Source: Voacanga thouarsii | Taxonomy: Eukaryota > Streptophyta > Magnoliopsida > Gentianales > Apocynaceae | Direction: 5' to 3' | DNA length: 64,000 nt | Assembly (NCBI GenBank): GCA_026120185.1 | Contig: JANUWF010001723.1 | Location: forward strand, 372,001-436,000 | Part shown: piece after piece, positions 23,499 to 35,606 of the stretch | Numbering within the stretch: position 1 is the stretch's first letter | Layout of the letters: every line of letters starts with the position of its first letter | Made by a program: the position numbers and the translations under genes | The notes under the pieces: model-generated | What the model saw: the letters and a program-made list of their open reading frames with translations, nothing else | Told to the model about the DNA's origin: nothing | Databases searched by the model: none

Positions 23499-24534
23499 CA
23501 AACATACTTAATAAAATGAGTAATTAATTAATTAGTTTTAAGTGATTAAGTATTCACATTGTTGCCATTTAACTCCATAAAATTTTTTATAAAATATATA
23601 ATCATACTTATATGTTTTATAAAATTATATTATAAATTAAATCAAAGTATACTATTAAAGTAAATTTTGAAATTGCAATTAAAATTAAAATATAGAATTT
23701 GAAAAGTAAATTAATTATAATTAATTTTTACTCTATATTTTATAAAATTTAGATTAAATATAAAATAATAACAATAATTAGATATAGTTCAAATTTTAAT
23801 AACTTTCATTTTACTTATTACAATGATAACAAATTCTTATTATTACTTAATTGATTAACATATACTAATCATATTGTAAATTTTAAGTGAAATAAAAATT
23901 ATCTAAGTTTGAAATCTAAATATATTATATGCTATCTAATTATTATTCTTTTTTGTATTTAATTTATATTACAATAAAATAAAGTGTAAAAATAAATTAT
24001 AATTAACAAAATATTTATATTATATTTTTAAAAATTCAATATTTATATATTTAAAATTTGGAATTCAAACTTCAGTACAAATAGATCATCAATTAGAGTT
24101 CATTTGATAAAATTAAAATTTGAAGATTGAAATTTGAATATTTAAGTAATGAATTTTGAAAACTAAAGTTTAACGATTGAATCTGAAATTTAAGGTCTGA
24201 ATTAATTATAATTCATTTTTGCATTATATTTTATTAGAATCTAGATCAAATATAAAAGAATATGAATAACTAGATGAGTATTTAACATATTCAAACTTTA
24301 AATTTAAGTAACTTTCAATTCACTTAAAATTTATAATAGGATTTCAGTACGTCTTAATCAATGAAGTGATAACAAAAATCGTTATCAAGCACAATTAATT
24401 AATTAAGCATCTTAATACTTTAATATTTTAACTTTAAAAGTGGTCGAAAGGACCTAGTATGTCAAAAAAAAAAAAGATAGATGACTTATAAAGTTGAAAA
24501 AAAAAAAGACTAGGGACCAATTATGCCAAAACAA
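23305..24534. mobile_element. Non-autonomous terminal-inverted-repeat element, AT-rich (Mutator-like?)
   Basis: The ends are inverted copies: 23305 onward reads ttgttttggcataattt and the reverse complement from 24534 reads ttgttttggcataattgg. Similarity continues through an oligo-T tract, ctttataa, gacacattaggccctt and a ttatca block for over 100 bp. The interior has further inverted and direct AT-rich repeats (for example 23710 and 24195). A (TA)n run lies at 23447-23494. No coding capacity and no clear TSD were found. It abuts the truncated 5' LTR of element E. Superfamily is a guess from the long TIRs. Confidence 0.65.
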
Positions 24535-27387
24535 CCCTTCCTTTTCCCTCCTCATTTTCAACCACTCTCCCTTTCTCTCTCTCATTTTCTTTCATACTCA
24601 GCCATCACACAAGTCACAAAGCTGAATTTGGTGAGTCATTTCTTTTCTCTTCACAAGCTAGTCGAGATAGAGAGAAGTCTTAAAGAGTCCTCAATGTTTG
24701 AGAGATACAACTCTATCTTCTTCAAATTTCCAACTTTCTAAACCCACTCCAATGTTATTTTGACCTTGTATACCAGATTTTAGATCACCAAAATAGCTCA
24801 TATTTCTCATTTCTTCCCAAGAGGATTTCGGCCAATCTCTCTCTATACTCACCAAAAGCCTTCGGCCCTATCATATTGCACAAGGGTGAAGCATAACTTC
24901 TCCACTACATTGGTGTTTTCCTCTGGCAATTGATTATCCAATATCTTTTTTACACCATTTCCTCAAAACCGAAACACTCACACACTCAAGAACTCTCGGC
25001 CTTATCCCTCTCAATCTATCCAAAACTAAAATACTCTTCTCACACATTTCTTCTGGTTTGTACTCACTCACCTAAGCCAAACTCAAGCATTCTTAGACAC
25101 AAGAACACTCTCTCTTTCTCTCCCTCTCGGCATCATTAATCTCCAAGGTAATATGATCTTTTCATTTCTATCCTTCATTTTCTTTTTCTTTTCTCTTCTT
25201 GGCTGAAACATAGAGTTGATTTGTTTTTCTCTCTTGTGAACGCATGGAACCCATGGTTCTCTAGACAAAGATCACACCTTCTCTTGATTGGGATTTACTT
25301 TGGACATTAGGGGATAACCTTATCTTCATAGTATATCAATCTACACATCTTCTAGAGGTAATCCGAGTTGCCTATTTTGAGTGGTTAAACATAAGATTTT
25401 ATGATATGAGGTTGATATGTTTTTGTTGTGTGAGTATATGTATATGATTGTTGGGGAAAAGGGTTGAGTTTGCTTTGATGAGATTATGTTGAGGGAAATC
25501 GGGTATAGTAGGCATTCTAGTTGTGGCTATTGGTTGTAATGGATCTATGATGTGTAGATTATTATTGTATTGGTATACTTTGATAGGATGGCTTAATGCG
25601 TGAAATTAGTATTGTGTTAAAGACATGAAATCTAGGTGCAAGAGCGGATGTGCTTTATCATGGTTCAAATTGAGAATATCTATGTGTGATTTTGGATCTA
25701 TGCTAAGCAAATCTTGATTGGTAATATCACTGCTAAATCAGTTAACTATATGTCATAAGAGCATGATGACAAATGATGATTGGATATGGATATAAGAATC
25801 GGATTGGGATAATTATGTTTATTTTTATTATATGGGTATGTGGATGAGTTGATGAGATCTTGGGAGTGATATAAGTTATCTTTGACTAAGAAGGTTGTAG
25901 TGATCGCATGTTAGTAGAAAGTAGAATTTGCTTATGTTATTAGTTTGAAAGTGGATTGGTGGTTGATTACAATTTTGTAATTTATTGTTAGACAAAAGTA
26001 AGAGTTAAGGTTAGGAACGACCCAATATTTGAGTAACGCTGATTCAAGTAAATCCTTGCATGAAGATTTGATTATCAATGTTCTTATCTACAAGTCATAT
26101 ATGATTTGATACTGTAACTGAAATGTGTTTACTTAGGATGTAATCAAGGCTCATTTTCTTACTAAAATGGTTTTGATCAAACAAGAATTTTAACTAAAAC
26201 ATTGCCTTTTACTCCTAAATGGTTTTAAGAAAACCTTACTAAACCCATGCTTGCATGACTAAGGTATTGGAAAATTTTTGTTTGGGAATGATTCTTGAGC
26301 AAAATACTTATATGTTGAATACTCAATAAGGGTAGACTAATAGTACTAGCCTTAGAAAGCTAGAGTAAGTCTTTTGGCAGGAGGCCACCTCCAAAAAATA
26401 AGCCCTGTTTGACAAGGTGACAGTACTAGTTAGTCAGGCCGATTCGAGTTAGCAACTAGTCCATGTGGACTATTTTTGGAAGTGGAAAACTAGTAAGTTT
26501 AGATAGAGAGATGGAGAAGTATCTCACCCAATGGTCCAATCACTCACAACACTGTAATGTAGGATTTCATAGTGCCTTGTCATAATGCAGGATTTCATAG
26601 CAAAGGGCTATAATGCAGGGTTTCATAATCCACATGTTTATGAATGGTTATTTTCTTGAATTGCACAATTATGTTATCATGCAAAAGAATGTAAACTGCC
26701 ACTCATTGTTTTGAAAGAAATGTACTATGACTTGCAAACAAATTCTTATAAATGTTTCCAATCTGTATACACGAAATCTCTTCAAAATGTTCAAGAGCAC
26801 TAGGAAATAATTTTCACACCCTTTTGTATCATGATTTCAGGAAGACCCTACATTGACAAGATTAAGATTACCTAGAGATTTGAAGACTTTGTTTATTTTA
26901 TTATTGTATTTATTTGGAAGGTTTGATTAGTTTTCCTTAAGGAAATTAGCCTATTTGGTCCATAAAGTTTGGGATTTGTAATATTTTCGTCCTTAATGGT
27001 TTTTTCTGCCATTATGTTCCTTAATGATTTTTTCTACTATTATGGTCCTTAGTATTTTATTTTTCTGCCTAAAAATTAGTCATATGGTCCCTAAAAACAA
27101 AAAAAAATTAGGGACTATAATGGAAGAAAAAATTATTAGGGATTGTAACGATAGAAGAAAATATTAAGGACAAAAAACACTATAAATACCAAACTTTAGG
27201 GACTAAATAAACTAATCTTTCTTTTCCTTATTTTGAGACATGTAAAGTATTTGATCCGTTACAATAAGTTTGAACTTTAATGTATTTATTTTGGCTTATA
27301 CTTTGCCTAGTTAAAAAGACCACCGGTCCTAAGAATAGGGCGACATCCCTTCCCCTTTTAGGGTACGTAAGTAGTCAGGGTGTTACA
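24535..27387 (+). repeat. Element E 5' LTR (5'-truncated)
   Basis: Aligns with 53995-58097 minus its solo-LTR insert. It lacks the first ~0.9 kb present in the 3' LTR (44366-44925 plus 53635-53994); the break coincides with the inverted-repeat element ending at 24534. It ends TGTTACA and contains a MITE at 26940-27221. Its uninterrupted sequence at about 25091-25096 (gcattcttagacac) is the empty site of the solo LTR in the 3' copy. Confidence 0.85.
26940..27221. mobile_element. Mutator-type MITE with 9-bp TSD
   Basis: 282 bp with imperfect terminal inverted repeats: attagcctatttggtcc on the left, and attagtttatttagtccc when the right end is reverse-complemented. Flanked by ttttcctta at 26931-26939 and 27222-27230. 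The sister LTR has a single uninterrupted ttttcctta near 57925, proving the insertion. Nine-base duplication is the Mutator hallmark. No coding capacity. Confidence 0.93.
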
Positions 27388-27644
27388 AGTGGTATTAGAG
27401 CCTAAGTTTAGGCTAATACCTTAGTTGTTCAATAATTATACCTTAAGTATTATGACCTGATACTGACTTGTGTATTTTGTGTGTAGGATGGTTAGAAGGT
27501 TTGCACTTATCATAAGGTATTGGCCGCCAAGATGTGGTAACCAACCACCCCAGTCCATCCAGCAAGCCTACCCTTCTCTGACTTAAGATAGATTGGTTGG
27601 AATTGGAGAGTAGCAATAAAGAAATAGAAATTGAGGCACCTAAC
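27388..27644 (+). other. Element E primer-binding site and start of leader
   Basis: tggtattagagcc at 27390-27402 is one change from the initiator tRNA-Met site TGGTATCAGAGCC and sits two bases after the LTR end. The leader that follows is split at 27644 by copia D (TSD ctaac here, ctgac at 37572-37576). Confidence 0.88.
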
Positions 27645-29643
27645 TAAAGGTGAATCGTGGTCATAGAAGCATATAACACAACAATAAAAAAAACGAATAA
27701 AACAACAGCAGAAGCTTTTTTAAAAATAATACCTCTGCATTTCTTAAACTTTGTTGACTGCTTAGGTTGAACAGGGACCAACAGAACGCCCGAACACTCT
27801 TCCCTTGAAGATGATTCCGGTTGTTGTCTAGCAAGTCATCTGCTCCGGTGCATGAACGCAAAAGCCTTTGGTTCACGAAATATAACCTCTGTCTAATACT
27901 GTTGGTAAAGGCTAAAGGTAAAGAAAAATACTGAAGGTTTTATTTCTTTAACCGATTGCTAAAGAGCAAGATCAAATCTCTGTGTCTATTTTCTATATAG
28001 TAGAAAACTCAGAAGACAAAGAAGATATACCCAAGAGAGAGAGAAAACTAGTTTTCTGGTATTTATATGCACACAAGACTCACACACCATGCAAGTCTCT
28101 TAACCAAACCCTAAACAAAATTTGTTCTGATCCCTGAAAAGATCATTCTAAGTCAATTTCGAATATCACTTTGGATAGACTTCTGGAATTTCAAAAAGAG
28201 TCTCCCAGCAGAACACACAGACCCGGTATACGAGAAACTGATGCCCTAGTTATATTAGGCCTGGGTTTAGATCATGGCCTATTGGTCTAAGCTATTGGAC
28301 TGGATCTCTTATTTATTTATTTATTATTATTTTTGGACTAATCAAACCCAAAATAAATAATTAAAATTTTGATCATTTATTTAGTCTTGGACTAATAAAG
28401 CCTATAAATAAATAAATAAGTAATCCAATCCAAATAGACCAAGACAAAATAACAAGCCTTATAACTAGTTTAAGTCCAAATTAATTTTCAATTATTCAAT
28501 CTAGGCCCAGGCCCTAAATAATTAATTAACCAATTAAACTAAGTAATTTATCTAATCTTTCTTGACCTTTTTTTTATATTTTATTTTTGATCAATAATAA
28601 ATTAGACTTCCTGAATAAAATAAAATCTTCTTTAATCAAAATAATTTTCTCTACCCAAAATTAATTAGGACTTATGGGCTATTCTGGGAGACCAAAAGAC
28701 ACATTACCTTGACTACTAAAATAATTAAAATACCACTACTATATAAATAGTTATATTTTACATTTTAAATATTTTATATTATCATCATAAGAAAATATAG
28801 ACCCCAAGAACAATGTTACGTTTACAATGTCTATGACCTTTAGGTGTTATGACTAATATACCCCTCACGTAATACCGAACATTTAGAAGAAAAAAGTATA
28901 CTAACACCTCTCTAAACCATCCTTAGACTTCTAGTTTAATAATCCATGACTTCCTAGAATGTTTCTACTTTCCAAGAGAACTACGATAAAGCAAATATCT
29001 AAGTCATGTTTCTCATGGCCCTAGATTATTAGATCATTCAAACAGTCACAAAGGGGCGATATAGTGTAGAAGCTATCTTGTATAAGTTTGTCTTAACTAA
29101 CTAGTCACATACACCTAATATATAAGTATATTGGTCCTACGATAGAATCTCAATTATAGTATATCAAAGTATAAGCTTCCAACTTTGCCAGACCACCAAC
29201 TCATACTCAAGCCGTAGAGTATAAGTCCAAGCTGTAGCAGTAATAGTTTGGCCATATAATACTTTTAGAAACTACTACTACAAGTCCAGTTCTACATATT
29301 TGAAATACGCTTATGTTATGAAGTGAGAAGACTACTCACTAGTTAAAGGTAAGCTATTCCACTCCGAAAATTCAGAACATAATAACCTTATCATGAAGAA
29401 ATTTTTATTATCATCGTTCGGTTAAGAACAATAGTTTATGTGTTAAGTAACTCATGATTTATACCTTACTGTGAAAGACCTCTATTCACATGGATCACTT
29501 ACTTAAATATAATGAATATTTTTCAGCGAAAATGTGCATAAATTAAAAATGATAAAACACAAACAATTAGTGAGAATAAAACTTTTATTAATTTAATCGA
29601 AATTACATCAGAAATACAGTCTTAGTGGGTATACATTCCAACA
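27645..29643 (-). repeat. Element D 3' LTR
   Basis: About 2.0 kb, pairs with 35607-37571. The minus-strand polypurine tract AAATGTGAGAT lies directly inside at 29644-29654. Confidence 0.92.
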
Positions 29644-29654
29644 ATCTCACATTT

Positions 29655-31769
29655 GCACTATAAGACTATATAAATCTATAGGTGTCTATCTCTACGGCGT
29701 CTAAGTATCTTCTAAGGACTCTTTCAGCCAAAGGCTTGGTGAATAGATCAACTAGATTGTTCTTTGAGGATATTTATTCTACCATAATTTTCCGTCTCTG
29801 AATAAATTCCCGGATCAGGTAGTATTTTCTCTTTATATGTTTTCCCTTCTTGTGATTCCTCGATTTTTTTTATTACGAGACTGCTCATGTGTTGTTGCAA
29901 CACAACTCAATTGGCTTGTCCATTTGTGGTATAACTTCAAGTTCTGTGAGGAACTTTTGAAGCAGATCTTTGGATACCTCCGAAACTGCCACATACTCAA
30001 CTTCTATGATTGAGTCAGTAATACATGATTGCTTAATACTTATCTATAAAATAGCTCTTCCAGACAAGGTGAAGACACATCCACTGGTGGATTTTCTCTT
30101 ATCCTTATCCACCTAGATGTCTGAGTCTATGTATCTTATAGGAACTAAGTCATCAGCCTTGTAAACGTGCATATAATCTCTCGTTCCCCTAAAGTACTAT
30201 AACTTGCCAATGAACCTCCTCAGGGTTTGACTGAGTAAGCCTACAGCAAAGCAGATATCTGGCCTAATATACAGTATATCGTACATGATACTTCCCACAG
30301 CCGAAGTGTAAGAAATCCTACTCATCTTGGCTTTTTTTCTTAAGACTTAGGACAGTATTTTGAAGAAAGAGACAACACATGTCTGCAAGGGGTTAGTGTT
30401 TCCTTACAACACATATCAGCCTTGTAAACGTGCATATAATTTCTTGTTCCCCTAAGGTACTATAGCTTGCCAATGAACCTCCTCGGGGTTTCACTGAGTA
30501 AGCCTACAGCAAAGCATATATCTGGCCTAATATAGTATATCGTACATGATACTTCCCATAGCCGAAGTGTAAGAAATCCTACTCATCTTGTCCTTTTTTC
30601 TTAAGACTTAGGACAGTCCTTTGAAGAAAGAGACAATACATGTCTGCAAGGGATTAGTGTTTCCTTACATGAGTTCATGTTGAACTTAGTCAACATCTTG
30701 TCAATGTATGTGAATTGGGAAAAACCTAACATTTTCTATTTCCTATTTCTAAAAAGTTTAATGCCGAGAATGTAATTGGCTTCTCCCAACTCCTTCATAC
30801 TGAATTGATTAGATAGTCAAGTTTTAATAGATAGCAATGTTCCTACATCATTCGCAATGAATAGAATATCATCTACATATAATATAAGAAAAACCAAATT
30901 AATGTCTTCCAATTTCCTGTACACGCATGGTTTATCCTCATTTTGAGTAAAGTCATAAGACTTTATAGTCTCGTCAAAATGAATGTTCCATGCTTTCATT
31001 CCTACTTAAGTTTATAAATAGACTTCTTAAATTTATAAACCATATGTTCCTGGCCGTTAGCAATAAAGCCTTCCGGTTGGAACATATAGAAGGTTGTCTT
31101 GACATCCATTTATCATATCTTGTAGTCATAATGACGTGTAATGGCAAGAAGGATATTGATGGACTTAAGCATGGCTACTGAGGAAAAGGTTTTCTCATAA
31201 TCAATACCCTCTTTCTGAGTATACTCTTTCACCACAAGCCTAACTTTGAAGGTTTCTACCTTCCTATTTGCACATTTTTTTCCTCTTGTATACCTACTTA
31301 CGTCCAATAAGTTTTATTCCTTCAGATGAGCTACAAGATTCCAAACTTGATTGAAGTACATAGACTCAATCTCAACTTTCATTACTTCATACCATAGGTT
31401 TACATCAGCATCAGCAACAACCTTCTCGTATCTAGTGGGATCTTGTTCCTGATAGTTGGAGATTAAGTCAAAAACCTCTTCAGTCCATCGTTCTGGAATT
31501 TTAGATATCCTCCCACTACGATGAGGCTCCATTTGTACTAATTCCTGAGGTTGTACCTCTTCTTGGTCCATAATCGGATTAGAAGAAGTTGAATCAGAAG
31601 ATAACTTCTCCTCAAGTTCTATCCTAGTTGAATCTTTCGTGGATATACTTTGATCATCCTTTAAGTACTTACTACTGGTATTTATCAGTACTTTCTGCTC
31701 ATTGGGATGATAAAAGTAACCGCAATTTGTTCTTTTTAGATACTCAACAAAATAGCATAATTCTAACAT
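29655..31769 (-). pseudogene. Element D RT / RNase H remnant with internal duplication
   Basis: Copia pol 3' half. 31314-31769 covers the hinge before RT. 31113-31307 has RLVVKEYTQKEGIDY and TFSSVA. 30817-30999 has the catalytic YVDD box within ILYVDDILF. Stops divide all of these. The RNase H side is disturbed by a tandem duplication (30152-30414 and 30415-30677). Colinear with B 9025-10770. Dead. Confidence 0.85.
30152..30677. repeat. 263-bp tandem duplication inside element D pol
   Basis: Two adjacent copies with the same order of landmarks: cagccttgtaaacgtgcatat at 30154 and 30417, then gtacatgatacttccca, then gacttaggacag. They differ by a few per cent. A and B have a single copy, so this is a secondary duplication in D. 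Confidence 0.9.
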
Positions 31770-32345
31770 TGATTCTAACTTATCTCCCTTGATCAGTACA
31801 TAAGTTGCACAGTTTTATATCCTGAGATAATTCAGACTTGGCTTTCGCCCAATCCACATCTCACAAGGCGTCTTAGGTACTGACTTGAAAGACACCAAGT
31901 TCAGAATGTGTGCCACTGTTTTCAGGGTATATATAAATGAAAAAAAAAAAAACTGGAAGAGTAGCATGAGATATCATACTTTGGACCATTTCCATCAATG
32001 TCCTATTCTTTTTCTCAGCTATTCCATTCTATTAGGATGCCCCCGACACAGAGAGTTAAGATACTATCCCCTAATGTACATGTAATTCTTGAATTCATCA
32101 CTTTTCATTACGATCCGATCGTAAGATTTTGATTAGTTTATCTGTTCGATACTTCACTTCAGCCTTAAACTCTTTAAACTTGTCAAAAGAATCAGACTTG
32201 CTTCTCATCAGGTAAATATAACCGTACCTTGTACAATTATCTGTAAAAGTAATGAAGAACTTAAACCATCCTCTCGCTAGTGTAGACAATGGACCACACA
32301 CATCAGTGTGAATAAGGCACAATATCTCATTGACTCTATCTGTCT
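31770..32345 (-). pseudogene. Element D integrase remnant
   Basis: 32098-32322 retains the first catalytic Asp in HTDVCGPLST and the TDKLIKILRSDR block. The remainder to 31770 is scattered over frames with stops, and the NGVAERR end is eroded. Confidence 0.82.
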
Positions 32346-33768
32346 TTTAGGTAAAAGAACTTTTGGTCATCTTTCCCATAAAGCAAGATTCACATCAAGG
32401 CTAACTTTTCAATCTCAATGAACCTAAAGGTCCATCATGGATTAACCTCTGAATTCTAGTTGAGTTAATGTGACCTAAACCTAAGATGTCATAAATAAGA
32501 GTTATTGGCATTAGTCTTTCTCTTCCTACTTAAAAGTTCACTTTAAGCGTTATTTAATTTATTGTTAATAGGATTTATGAAGAATTAGTTTTCAAACATA
32601 TGCCCAGTACATAAAACTTTTCTATTTCTACTGATAAAAATACCAAAATGAAAAGAAACAGAATAACCAGAATTTATTAGTCGTACAATTGAAATCAAAT
32701 TCGGTCTAAAACCATATACATATAAAATATCATGTCAAATAACTATTCTATTACAATCAAAATGAAGTTCCAGCTCTTTCACTGCTTGGGCCCATACTTA
32801 TGCTCCATTTCCTACGCGTAGTCCATATTCGTCCTTCTAGAATCTTTTTATCTTCCTAAACTCCTATGCAAAGAGTTACAGATATGATCAGTGGCTCCAG
32901 AATCAATAATCTAAGTGAAAATTAATCCAACTATAGATATAGACTCTAGATAGTAAACATTACCTGTAGAGTTTTTCTTGGCCTGAAGATCTGAACACTC
33001 TTTCTTCTAATATCCCTTCTTGCCACATTTGAAGCACTTGCCTTTGAGCTTGTTGGGCTGGGACTTAGGCTGGGCCACTGCGTTTCCCTTTTTCTTTTTA
33101 AACTTTTTGGGCTTAAACTCAATTCTAGAAGAAGAAACCTTAGTAATCATGGCCTTGAACTGTGACTTCATGACCTTTTCTGCCACCTGGAACTCTTTCA
33201 TTAACTCTATTAAACTCATGTGTAACTTATTCATGTTATAATTCAACTTGAATTGAGTAAAAGAGTTAGGTAAAGATTCAAGAACCACATCTACTTGGCT
33301 CTTGGGGCCAATTATAGCCCCCAAGACTTTCACTTCCTCAAAAGTAGCAATTATTTTGAGCATATGTTCCCTGACTGATGCTTCCTCAGTCATCTTGGTG
33401 TTTATGATCGTTCTAAGAGTTTTCTACCTTGCGAGCTGGCTCTTATTAGCGAATACAGTGGTTAGTAACGTGTTAATATCATAAGCAGTGGCTATATGTT
33501 CATGTTTAGATTGGAACACATTAGACATGGAGGCCAACATGTAGCAATGAGTCATCTCGTCAACCTTCTTTCATGTTTTTTCAGCCTCACGCTCCTCTTT
33601 GGTGGAACTCTCTCTGATAATATGACAGATTTCGTAAAGGACATACTTATACTCTACAACAGTGAGTATTATATACAGGTTCCTTTTCCAGTCTACATGA
33701 TTTGGACCCGTTAGCTTATTCTCTCGAAGAATAACGGCCAAAGAACTAAAAGAACCTCCACCAATCAT
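32346..33768 (-). pseudogene. Element D gag-protease remnant
   Basis: Gag start ATG at 33768, equivalent to B 12939. 33571-33768 gives the N-terminus (NKLTGPNHVDWKRNL) and 33007-33393 the central gag (QVDVVLESLPNSF, MNKLHMSL). The zinc knuckle reads CFKC-GKKG-Y followed by a stop, so its His is replaced and the frame ends. The protease and pre-integrase parts downstream are out of frame. Confidence 0.85.
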
Positions 33769-35606
33769 TTCTGAAAATTAAAAATAAAAGAAAATTCTCA
33801 GTTTATGAAAAACAAATAATTTGTACATTTTATCCTCATATTAAAACTGCTAATAGTTAACATTATCACTATTATATTTAACATGATTAGTTTGGCTTTT
33901 AGGAGAACTGACATAGCTTCTTCAAAAGATTAACAATTTTTTAAGTTAAGAGTGTTGACCACCACAAATCGACTACCCTTCTAGGTAATATCCAGAAGAT
34001 AACTCCATCGAGGAGATAACCGTTTCTTCTCATTACCTATGGACAATCTATGACCTCTAACATGGGTTGACCGATCACAAAACATATCTCAGGCATCAAT
34101 TATGTCCATTCATTAGATCTAGATCCTTGTGGAATTCCCATCTTATACGGGTTCACTCCCAAGGTGACGCGAGAGGAACCACGATCTCTAATAAGGACCA
34201 TGATGGAAACCGTGGAGCTGTTGGAACTCCTCTTCCACTTAATCTGTTAAAAACAAGGGGTTTTCAGAAAATACCCTTTTGAAAATATCTCATTAAGTAT
34301 GCCTAAACTCTTGTAAAATATCTAAATCTATAAATCTCTATGTCAAGGTAAAATCCTTTAACAGATTTTCTATGGACAAATTTTATCTTGTTAAGAACTT
34401 AATGTTTCAAAAATTTCCTTTTAAAACTTCTTAAAAACTTTAGTCTCAAGTTTTATTTTACAAAAAAAAAAAAATCTTATAAAAATAAATTAAAATGGTT
34501 TATGCTTTTAGCTTTACAAAAATATCTAAATCGAAAATATTCTCTATGTCAAGGATAAAATCTTTTGAGCGAATAACCAAGGATTAACTTTGCTTTAAGC
34601 TAAAAATAACCATTTAATTAAAGAAAATATTTTTCTTTGTTAAAAATTCCCAAGACATTGGTCTTGAGAAAATGTGCACATAGGTTTACATAATAGAATC
34701 CAACATGCTTGAAAATTGTGAATTGTTTTCATATTTTTCTATTTATTAACCTAAATGTCCACAAAAAAATTAAATATATTAATTAATAGTCTTGTTTAAT
34801 CATAAATCCCTTACTATTATTTTTATATAAAATATTTCAAAAATATTAATTATGCAAAAATAATAATTTCGCTTGGTATGGGACCCAAACGAAAAAGAAA
34901 AACGCTAAAAAAATTACAAGGAAAATAATTAAAAATTTCTATGATCTTCATGCACCCACCACACAGGATCAGAAGCTCTTGAATTGGATCGACCCCCCAG
35001 CCCCGAAACTGGCCGAACAGTTACCTAAAGCCAAAAACCCGCAACCCGATCATCTTGACCAAGCCATGAGGGGCTTACTTCAGGTTGCAGCTGGCCTGGG
35101 CACTATGTGCCTTAGCCGCACACGACTGGTGCCCAACTAGCCGCGACTCTTGCATCACCATGTGCAACGAGCCGCGGCCGGTATGCACCATGTCGTGGCT
35201 AGTTGGGTGCTAGCTGTGACCGGCCTGGTGCAAACCCGGCTCGGCTTCCCACTAAAGACCCTCCATCTTCTTCGTTTTTGTTCTATTTTCCTCTGTTCTT
35301 CTTCTGCAGTCTTCATCTTTCTCTCTCCAAAAGACTCCTCAAGCACCAGTGGATTTATAGAAAAGCATTAAAGAACTCAACCACTCTCTGTAAACAACTG
35401 CCTATGCCTTTTCAAATCAGGCATACACAATTCATCTAAGAAAGTGATTAACGTACAGAGTTCATATGTCTCAACTACGAGATGTATAGAAAGCTATCCC
35501 AACCAAAAATATGAAGGTTCACAAAACATGATATCAAACAATCATCTGTCTAATTTTAATACCTAAGCCTGCTTCTAAGCTATAAAACAATGGTTCTAAT
35601 ACCACT
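33769..35606 (-). other. Element D 5' leader with primer-binding site
   Basis: Has the conserved block (about 33850-34260), AT-rich sequence, and a GC-rich segment (34930-35270) unlike those of A and B. The primer-binding site at 35591-35604 reads TGGTATTAGAACCA on the minus strand, two changes from the initiator tRNA-Met site. Confidence 0.82.
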
